Of a stretch of 64,000 nucleotides of DNA, positions 59,401 to 64,000 are shown in pieces. This DNA comes from Phoronis australis. Lineage: Eukaryota; Phoronida; Phoronidae. Location: assembly GCA_002633005.1 (NCBI GenBank), contig NMRA01000033.1, positions 1,107,203-1,171,202 of the forward strand. Reading direction: 5' to 3'. Position 1 is the first letter of the stretch, and each line of letters starts with the position of its first letter. The notes beneath the pieces are model-generated. The model ran no database searches. It was not told where the DNA came from and was given only the letters and a program-made list of their open reading frames with translations. A program made the position numbers and the translations under genes.

Positions 59401-62400
59401 CAAGGTGGCACTGCATGGGATTCTGAAACTTAGAACAGCAAACAGATGGAAAAGTGATAACAAATCACACCAAGAGTTCAAGCATTTACAGAGCTTTCAA
59501 AGGAATTCTGGGGACAGAAAGGTACACCCCAGGCAAGCAGCAAGTGGAGCTTATTCATAAAGTCAAGCCTGAGTTAATCGAGCGTGTAATCTTTGTTATT
59601 GTGCCTGTAATCACTTCCACCCCATAATGCTTAATGCATAGGAAACAGGAAAGGTATGGTAAGGCCCTGTCTGCAGGTGATCAGGGTGAGAGGGTGTAAT
59701 ATGAAAATGCAATTAATAAGTCATGAGCAAACTCTGCTGTACTGAAAAACAAACATAAAATTAAATATGTGGGTTGCAAAGTGACTCTATGTGTGGTAGA
59801 TGTCATAAAGGTAAATTTCAACTGACATTGGTGTATTCACATATCAGGTGCAAAATGTACCAGGACACAATTAAGATAGCCTTTAAAGAGCATGGGAGAT
59901 TTTTTCCTGTTTGTTCTTTTTACTGACATCAGACCAATTCAACTAGCATGTACATTAAATATTATCAGCTCCTGGCAATGGAATCAGAGGCAATCAGGTG
60001 ACATCAGACCAATTCAACTAGCATGTACATTAAATACTATCAGCTCCTGGCAATGGAATCAGAGGCAATCAGATTATGAGTGCAAATATCAACAAGTTCA
60101 TGGTCAGCATTTCACTATTATTCTAAAACCATAAAAATGCAAACCAAACTGTGTTAATTGACTGCTATAACATTCTCTGCCATGTGATTATTTGGCTGAT
60201 ACCACCATTCAGTACTGTATTGTGTATGTTTCTGTACAGCATATGAAAATGGAAGGACATCTGTATCTGTCCAACTTCGTGTAATTCAACACTGTGTGTG
60301 TGTGTCCAGCATACAGGTGGACAAGTTGGAATTAATTTCAAGTAAGTGGAATTCACCAATTGCTTTTGTGGTCAATCAATATTGCAAATGTGATTTACTG
60401 TACAAATTGTCTGAGGCTTGAGACATACCTGATCACTACTAAATGACTAATTGGATAAAAAAACAAGCACTCATCTTCACAAACTTGAGCTACACATATC
60501 TGAGATAATAAGTCCACATTTCAAATCAAGGTGCAAATTGACTTTTATACCTATTACATAACACAGCAGCAGTAGAGACACTGATAAAGCACACAGGACA
60601 TAAGTATTTAAGACACAATATTGGTAATCTAATTGATGACAGACACAGAATCAATGCTGGCAGCCAGTTTGCTAATAACAAAAACCAAGTAAAGGGAAAT
60701 ACACAGCCTAGTCCCAGGGGAGTGCTTATTGATACAATCTACAGGAATGAGGTAGTCATCTACAGTCTATCACACTGAGTAAGCAGGTTATACTATCGAT
60801 CCAGATGCAATCAATATACTATGGAGTTCCTTGCTTAGTTTTCTATCACAATTTCTTAAGTTGAAAAGCTTGCAGAGGTGAAGGCAAAATAAAGGTGATT
60901 TACCAGTTTATTGAAGTCTATAATACAATTTGATAAGTAGACTTAAAATAAATGTTCAGGACCATCTCTTTGTGTTTGCAATCATTGCTGATAACTAAAA
61001 CCATGCTCGCGGCTAATTTTGACTATTTACAGTGTTATCCCTCTCTGAAATTAGTGTAGAGTGCGCAGAAATTTGGTATTCATATGTCTTAAGAACACGC
61101 AGCGAATTTACTTAAAACACACTTTCTGGGTTACTTTTATCAATTCAAGCAAATGAAAGTTAATAAACCCGGTTTCGGCCTATCAACGAACATCAACAAC
61201 TTACCCATCCAGTCGTTTAAAACAACACAATGCTCTTTAACCCTGGTCTACCCTCAAAAGTTTGGATCAAATTTCTAAAACTCCTCACCACGACAGCTAA
61301 ACTGGCGACCGTGACTCGAGTTTTAGGAAAGTTGAACAAGCGTGGCAGAACTATGTTATCCATTTTGTGACTCCGTGAATTATGTGTTCGTAGTCGAATC
61401 CTGACTTTATCACTGGACTTATGGTGCATTTTCAAGGCAGAACCAGGATTGGTAGAAATCACCAAAGGCAGGGTTTAGCAAATGAACCTACTTGGCAAAG
61501 TTTCTCCAAGCAAACGGGCCTCAGGGTATTAGCTTCAAAATACTAAGCTAAACAGTTACTCTACAACTAATGAGACTGTTCTCATTTAGTTTCTATTCTG
61601 CTTAGAATGGAGACTATTACAACTGATGATTACTTTTTACTACACCATTATAAAAACGTGACACCTTTCATAGAGTAGCAGTAATGAACACTGTAGCTAG
61701 ATTGACACCTGTAACCTCATCACCATGTCACAGCTTGATATCTACTAAACAGCATTTAACCCAGTAAGTGTACATTTTATAGCAAAATGTTTTGAAGAAT
61801 TTCAATTCTAGACATAACACCAGTATGCCTTTGATTGGTTTGTATGATTATGCCTTTTTCGTAACACTATACATTCAACCATTATTAAAATCTCTTAGTC
61901 TATTTACACTGACCTCTTGTCAGTTTACACTGTTATGACATTTCGGTGCTCTATTCTCCATCCATCGTCAGGTGTTCCTGCATTCTTAGAAGAATGAGCA
62001 GGGATACGTGGTACACTCATTATGGTATAATTTTTTGTCCAAGGCAGGATTTGAACCCATGACTTCTGGAACTACAGATAATTTGAGTCCAGCACCTTAA
62101 CCACTACACTATGTGGTACATCAACCAAAACATCGTGACAGTGTAAATAGACAAGAGGTCAGTGTAAATAGACCAAGAGATTTTAATAATAGTTGTAACA
62201 CGCCACCACCACAGAGCGGTTTTAGAAAGTCATTACACATTAAACCATAATTTCACGCAGTGCAAATTTTGCAATGTCGAAACAAAGGATCAAGTCGAAA
62301 CAATATTGCCTGACGAAGGGTAAAGACACCACACCTTTGCACATGCCACACGCATGTATCGGTACAATGTACATCTGCATTGATTACAGTATTCTTTAAT

Positions 62401-64000
62401 GATTAGGTCATGTAACAGACGTGAAAGAAACCGTAATCAATGGCTGACATTTAGGAAGAAATCTCAATCATTGCAGATTACTAAATTATTGTACTATGTT
62501 GTTTTATGCAGCTCTTTAGTGATAGTATCTAACGCAAAATGAAACATTTACAAAGGCACATCCTAACAGCAGTTTTAGAGAACAGTGCCTAGAGTTACAC
62601 ATAACCGTAGTAAAGAGAGCATAAAGTCTAGGAGTTAATTGCTGCTATCTTTAATACATTTCCAATATAAATGTCATATACATGATATTTATGGGATTCC
62701 CTGTCACGTCAAACTGACATCTAATTGCACACATGGCATTTAACATGCCCCAAATGTTGTTCTTGTTGCCTGCATATCTTCAATATGATACATTATTATG
62801 AAACTATTTTCTCCTGTCTGAGTTACATTCTGCATGATACAGGACAGTGCAGCTACTGTAACAGTACAAGGAAAGAGTTGGTAATACAAGACAAGAGTAA
62901 TACAAGGCAAGAGAAATACAATACAAGAGTAATAAAAGACAAGAGTAATAAAATACAAGAGTAATAAAAGACATATTAAGTAATACAACACAAAAATAAT
63001 ACAAGGCAAAAGTAATCGGACAAAATACCATTCCCACGATGGCTAATTCTGTTAACAGAAAAAATGACTGGTAACAACTATTTTGGTGGCAAAATAAATT
63101 CTAATTACAGACTGACTTAGGCACCTTAATAACCGACCTGTTATTTCACTTTCATTCTCCGTCATGAAATAATACAAGTCTGAAGAATTTGGCTTCTGTC
63201 CAGCCGTCATGCCAGCGAATTACAGGTCATTTTGTCTGAATACTTTTGGTTGGTGCTGTATAATCAAGCAATAGGGGTTTTCCAGATTACACGGCGGTAG
63301 AACTCTCCTTTGTATGGAGATAAGAAAGCATGGGACATTTTTTGGAAATCAGGTACATTTTTGATACGTAAAGGCGAAGAATTTCACATCATGCCATTCA
63401 CTGGTAAGCTTTTGTTCAGTTTATCGAACTTTCTCACGTTGGAGTTGCAGCCCACAGCACAGCAGCGGAAAGACCAACCGAGAAAAACTTGTAAAGAATC
63501 AGACAACAACAAATAACACGTGAAACACCAATGGCATCAAAACAAGGTAGCAAAATATGCCAGACGTTTGTTTATGGCATTGTGGGTACATATAGCAAGA
63601 GTGTCGCTGTGCAATTCGGGACGGCCCTATTAGAGGATACTCACTGTAAATTCTTTGCCACGTCTTTCTCCTAACCACTGTTTAACACCAGCAAGGTCCG
63701 TGTTTACTTTTATGAGCCCCAGCTTACCCCGCCTCTTGATCAGCTGGTCAGGCTTAACTATCAGTTTCTAGCGAAAAGACATAATACAATTACATTAAGC
63801 ATTTAATTTTCAATTCTTAGACCATTCCGAAAAGAGATAAGACGACATGAGCAATAGCAGCCAGTAATTGAGAACTAACAACTTGAACCTAGTGTTTGAC
63901 CCAGATTTTAAACTTTATCACTAAAGATATCAACACAAAGATTTTTAACAAGCAAAACAATTTTAAAAATTAAAAAAACTTACAATACCTAAAAATGGCC
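35389..64000 (-). CDS. ACLY: ATP-citrate lyase, 26 visible exons, N-terminus outside window
   Basis: ACLY is a cytosolic enzyme that converts citrate, CoA and ATP to acetyl-CoA and oxaloacetate for lipid synthesis and acetylation. Minus-strand exons join in phase without a break to 1,049 residues ending [15 protein letters not shown]. The human enzyme has about 1,100, so roughly 50 N-terminal residues lie beyond 64000. In order: ATP-grasp region ([20 protein letters not shown]), citrate-binding region ([31 protein letters not shown]), a Ser/Thr-rich linker, the CoA-binding module ([40 protein letters not shown]), the loop with the phospho-histidine ([11 protein letters not shown]), and the citrate-synthase-like module ([36 protein letters not shown]). 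All splice sites are GT..AG. It is convergent with SLC24. The first visible full intron is 5.9 kb. Confidence 0.97.
36139..36215 (-). CDS. ACLY: ACLY visible exon 25
   Basis: [20 protein letters not shown] then SMGFI; phase 2 to 1. Confidence 0.96.
36803..36885 (-). CDS. ACLY: ACLY visible exon 24
   Basis: [20 protein letters not shown] then SNCGCFT; phase 0 to 2. Confidence 0.96.
37644..37757 (-). CDS. ACLY: ACLY visible exon 23
   Basis: [20 protein letters not shown], then [13 protein letters not shown]; phase 0-0, with a weaker GTTTGC donor. Confidence 0.95.
37973..38366 (-). repeat. 28-bp minisatellite derived from an exon end and splice donor
   Basis: About 14 imperfect units (plus-strand form GACTCACCAGTTTGACCCTA then TGCCCAGT) run directly into ACLY visible exon 22. 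The exon-intron junction itself reads GACTTACCGACTTCACCCTA then TGCCCAAT, matching the unit at about 22 of 28 positions in the same register. Units nearest the exon are most alike; four keep GGTGAGT on the coding strand. Confidence 0.9.
38367..38510 (-). CDS. ACLY: ACLY visible exon 22, source of the minisatellite
   Basis: [20 protein letters not shown] through [11 protein letters not shown]; phase 0-0 with donor TCG|GTAAGTCAC. The last 20 or so bases and this donor are the pattern repeated in the adjoining intron. Confidence 0.95.
39449..39599 (-). CDS. ACLY: ACLY visible exon 21: [13 protein letters not shown]
   Basis: [20 protein letters not shown] then [19 protein letters not shown]; carries conserved active-site His residues of the citrate-synthase-like module. 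Phase 2 to 0. Confidence 0.97.
39896..40050 (-). CDS. ACLY: ACLY visible exon 20: citrate-synthase-like module start
   Basis: [20 protein letters not shown] through [16 protein letters not shown]; phase 0 to 2. Confidence 0.97.
40139..40265. repeat. Tandem repeat, about 3 units
   Basis: TTATTGGAATGGTATTGGAA recurs with a period of roughly 32-36 bp in an ACLY intron. Confidence 0.8.
41395..41488 (-). CDS. ACLY: ACLY visible exon 19
   Basis: [20 protein letters not shown] then [11 protein letters not shown]; phase 2 to 0. This links the CoA-binding and citrate-synthase-like modules. Confidence 0.96.
42394..42521 (-). CDS. ACLY: ACLY visible exon 18: phospho-histidine loop
   Basis: [20 protein letters not shown]; the His of FGHAGA corresponds to the phosphorylated catalytic His of human ACLY. 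Phase 0 to 2. Confidence 0.97.
42886..43078 (-). CDS. ACLY: ACLY visible exon 17
   Basis: [20 protein letters not shown] through [20 protein letters not shown]; phase 2 to 0, donor GAG|GTGTGT. Confidence 0.97.
43520..43624 (-). CDS. ACLY: ACLY visible exon 16
   Basis: [20 protein letters not shown], then [12 protein letters not shown]; phase 2-2. Confidence 0.97.
44059..44150 (-). CDS. ACLY: ACLY visible exon 15
   Basis: [20 protein letters not shown] then [10 protein letters not shown]; phase 0 to 2. Confidence 0.97.
44277..44354. other. 78-nt imperfect hairpin in ACLY intron
   Basis: AGGGGTCCCACATTTTGAGA pairs with TCTCAAAACATGGAACCCCT with about three mismatches, and pairing continues a few bases inward; the loop is about 20-25 nt. 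The size fits a pre-miRNA or a tiny foldback repeat. Sequence alone cannot decide. Confidence 0.4.
44548..44652 (-). CDS. ACLY: ACLY visible exon 14
   Basis: [20 protein letters not shown] then GVTIIGPAT; phase 0-0. Confidence 0.97.
45429..45597 (-). CDS. ACLY: ACLY visible exon 13
   Basis: [20 protein letters not shown] through [20 protein letters not shown]; phase 2 to 0. Confidence 0.97.
46096..46259 (-). CDS. ACLY: ACLY visible exon 12: CoA-binding module start
   Basis: [20 protein letters not shown], then [16 protein letters not shown]; phase 0 to 2, donor AC|GTACGT. Confidence 0.95.
47259..47342 (-). CDS. ACLY: ACLY visible exon 11: Ser/Thr-rich regulatory linker
   Basis: 28 codons, [20 protein letters not shown] onward. 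It replaces the human linker carrying the SRTAS phosphosite; here SRKGS keeps Arg at -3 of a Ser. Phase 0-0. Another alternative linker exon in the 3.3-kb intron upstream cannot be excluded. Confidence 0.8.
47343..50620 (-). other. ACLY intron before the linker exon
   Basis: A 3.3-kb AT-rich intron. I found no further exon with matching phase, but an alternatively spliced linker exon would be short and easily missed. Confidence 0.5.
50621..50772 (-). CDS. ACLY: ACLY visible exon 10: end of citrate-binding domain
   Basis: [20 protein letters not shown], then [14 protein letters not shown]; phase 1 to 0, donor ATG|GTGGGT. Confidence 0.93.
51132..51249 (-). CDS. ACLY: ACLY visible exon 9
   Basis: [20 protein letters not shown], then [19 protein letters not shown]; phase 0 to 1. 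Confidence 0.97.
51611..51712. repeat. 59-bp-period direct duplication
   Basis: GAGACGACGTTTCAGTTCAT followed by GTCAGACAAGT occurs twice in an ACLY intron with few differences. Confidence 0.8.
51885..52200. repeat. Degenerate minisatellite (ACACAAATCATG type)
   Basis: Irregular units containing ACAAATCATG, AACATCACAC and CATGAACAC over about 300 bp in an ACLY intron. Open frames across it are an effect of the repeat. Confidence 0.75.
52349..52450. repeat. 33-bp tandem repeat, 3 units
   Basis: CACATAACAATGACTCATGC then ACACAACTGTCTG repeats three times, about 50 bp downstream (transcript sense) of ACLY visible exon 8. Confidence 0.85.
52499..52697 (-). CDS. ACLY: ACLY visible exon 8: citrate-binding region
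   Basis: [20 protein letters not shown] through [16 protein letters not shown]; phase 2 to 0. Confidence 0.97.
53282..53400 (-). CDS. ACLY: ACLY visible exon 7
   Basis: [20 protein letters not shown], then [16 protein letters not shown]; phase 0 to 2. Confidence 0.96.
54537..54667 (-). CDS. ACLY: ACLY visible exon 6
   Basis: [20 protein letters not shown], then [17 protein letters not shown]; phase 1 to 0. Confidence 0.96.
55187..55266 (-). CDS. ACLY: ACLY visible exon 5: metal-binding LEINPL-type motif
   Basis: [20 protein letters not shown] then NPL; phase 2 to 1. Confidence 0.95.
55366..55408. repeat. Perfect 20-bp-arm hairpin
   Basis: GAATTAAAAGTGATAGGTTT, a CTG loop, then its exact reverse complement. 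Located in the ACLY intron between visible exons 4 and 5. Confidence 0.85.
55493..55575. repeat. Perfect 23-bp-arm inverted repeat with 37-nt loop
   Basis: Arms at 55493-55515 and 55553-55575 (TTTTCAAGCCTGTGCGACCT then CTG) are exact reverse complements. Probably a minimal TIR element; an siRNA-type hairpin is possible. Confidence 0.85.
56378..56568 (-). CDS. ACLY: ACLY visible exon 4: ATP-grasp
   Basis: [20 protein letters not shown] then [14 protein letters not shown]; phase 0 to 2. The later half ([17 protein letters not shown]) is divergent, as usual in the family. Confidence 0.95.
57703..57765 (-). CDS. ACLY: ACLY visible exon 3
   Basis: [20 protein letters not shown]; a small phase 0-0 exon isolated by introns of 5.9 and 1.1 kb. 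Confidence 0.95.
59925..60073. repeat. 75-bp tandem duplication
   Basis: GACATCAGACCAATTCAACT and the following 55 bases are present twice head to tail with one difference (TATTAT to TACTAT), so the duplication is recent. Confidence 0.92.
61876..62195. mobile_element. Foldback element with long TIRs and internal tRNA-like promoter
   Basis: Left arm (about 61876-61938) and inverted right arm (about 62128-62195) share TATTATTAAAATCTCTTGGT-like sequence, CTATTTACACTGACCTCTTG and a second TTTACACTG. Between them is a tRNA-like stretch on the minus strand. No protein is encoded. Confidence 0.7.
62044..62118 (-). other. tRNA-like sequence (SINE head)
   Basis: A box TAGTGTAGTGG (62111-62101) and B box GGTTCAAATCC (62057-62047) both fit the Pol III consensus with tRNA-like spacing. 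Flanking stems do not pair as a functional tRNA should, so this is a tRNA-derived SINE head rather than a tRNA gene. Confidence 0.6.
62876..63017. repeat. AT-rich minisatellite (AGTAATACAAGACAAG type)
   Basis: Irregular units of ACAAGAGTAATA and GACAAGAGTAATAAAA over about 140 bp in the large ACLY intron. Confidence 0.8.
63645..63767 (-). CDS. ACLY: ACLY visible exon 2: start of ATP-grasp region
   Basis: [20 protein letters not shown] then [18 protein letters not shown]; phase 0-0, donor ACA|GTGAGT. Confidence 0.96.
63984..64000 (-). CDS. ACLY: ACLY visible exon 1 (partial, cut by window edge)
   Basis: Seventeen bases before a perfect GTAAGT donor read PFLGI in the required phase 0, in the place of the HPWLLSQ region of human ACLY. 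Short, so moderate confidence. Confidence 0.5.

Larger units (their letters stand above)
57766..63644 (-). other. ACLY 5.9-kb intron 2 (visible)
   Basis: Largest intron seen. It holds a 75-bp tandem duplication, a tRNA-bearing foldback element and an AT-rich minisatellite. No coding exon with matching phase was found. Confidence 0.6.

Noticed and set aside
1-64000. CRISPR arrays, bacterial operons, riboswitches
   Set aside because: The window is spliced eukaryotic DNA; the tandem arrays seen have no CRISPR-type repeat/spacer structure and no cas-like genes.

Overview
The window is eukaryotic nuclear DNA from an animal. Genes are split into short exons with GT..AG introns. It is AT-rich, carries many dispersed and tandem repeats including TACATGTA-type runs, and holds a metazoan ACLY and an SLC24-type exchanger. 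The repeat style suggests a marine invertebrate (ambulacrarian, cephalochordate or lophotrochozoan); I cannot fix the phylum. Most long open frames here are chance, so gene models were built by joining exons at splice sites and requiring reading phase to agree across every junction.

Four protein-coding genes are supported. (1) Plus strand, 2347-6781, four exons: a small secreted, probably GPI-anchored protein with one fibronectin type III domain and one ten-cysteine Ly6/uPAR (three-finger) domain. (2) Minus strand, 13036-8155, three exons: a protein with an N-terminal membrane anchor, an unrecognised middle exon and a Vps62-family domain. Its first exon lies in a 170-bp segment present twice, next to the only N in the window. 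(3) Plus strand, 17934-30232, nine exons, 525 codons: a K+-dependent Na+/Ca2+ exchanger of the NCKX3/4 type (SLC24), complete. (4) Minus strand, from beyond 64000 down to 35389: ATP-citrate lyase (ACLY), 26 visible exons, 1,049 residues, missing only the N-terminus of roughly 50 residues. Genes 1/2 and 3/4 are convergent pairs; genes 2 and 3 are divergent. No functional link between the four is evident.

Mobile DNA: a 5'-truncated, frameshifted LINE lies antisense in an NCKX intron (about 26140-28110). A Ty3/Gypsy 5' LTR plus gag fragment is at 15039-15510. There is a three-copy MITE family with C/G-tract subterminal ends (24048-24283, 7554-7731, end fragment near 770-823), a 0.4-kb foldback element in NCKX intron 1, another TIR element at 9336-9769, and a foldback element with a tRNA-like Pol III promoter in ACLY intron 2 (61876-62195).

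The most unusual local signal is in ACLY. The intron after the exon ending GHRVKS holds about 14 copies of a 28-bp minisatellite whose unit matches, in register, the exon end plus 5' splice site. Several units keep a GGTGAGT donor, and the nearest would extend the exon in frame by 7 residues. Other points of note are the FN3+Ly6 architecture built from phase-1 exons, the membrane-anchored Vps62 protein with a skippable exon, and two perfect hairpins in an ACLY intron.
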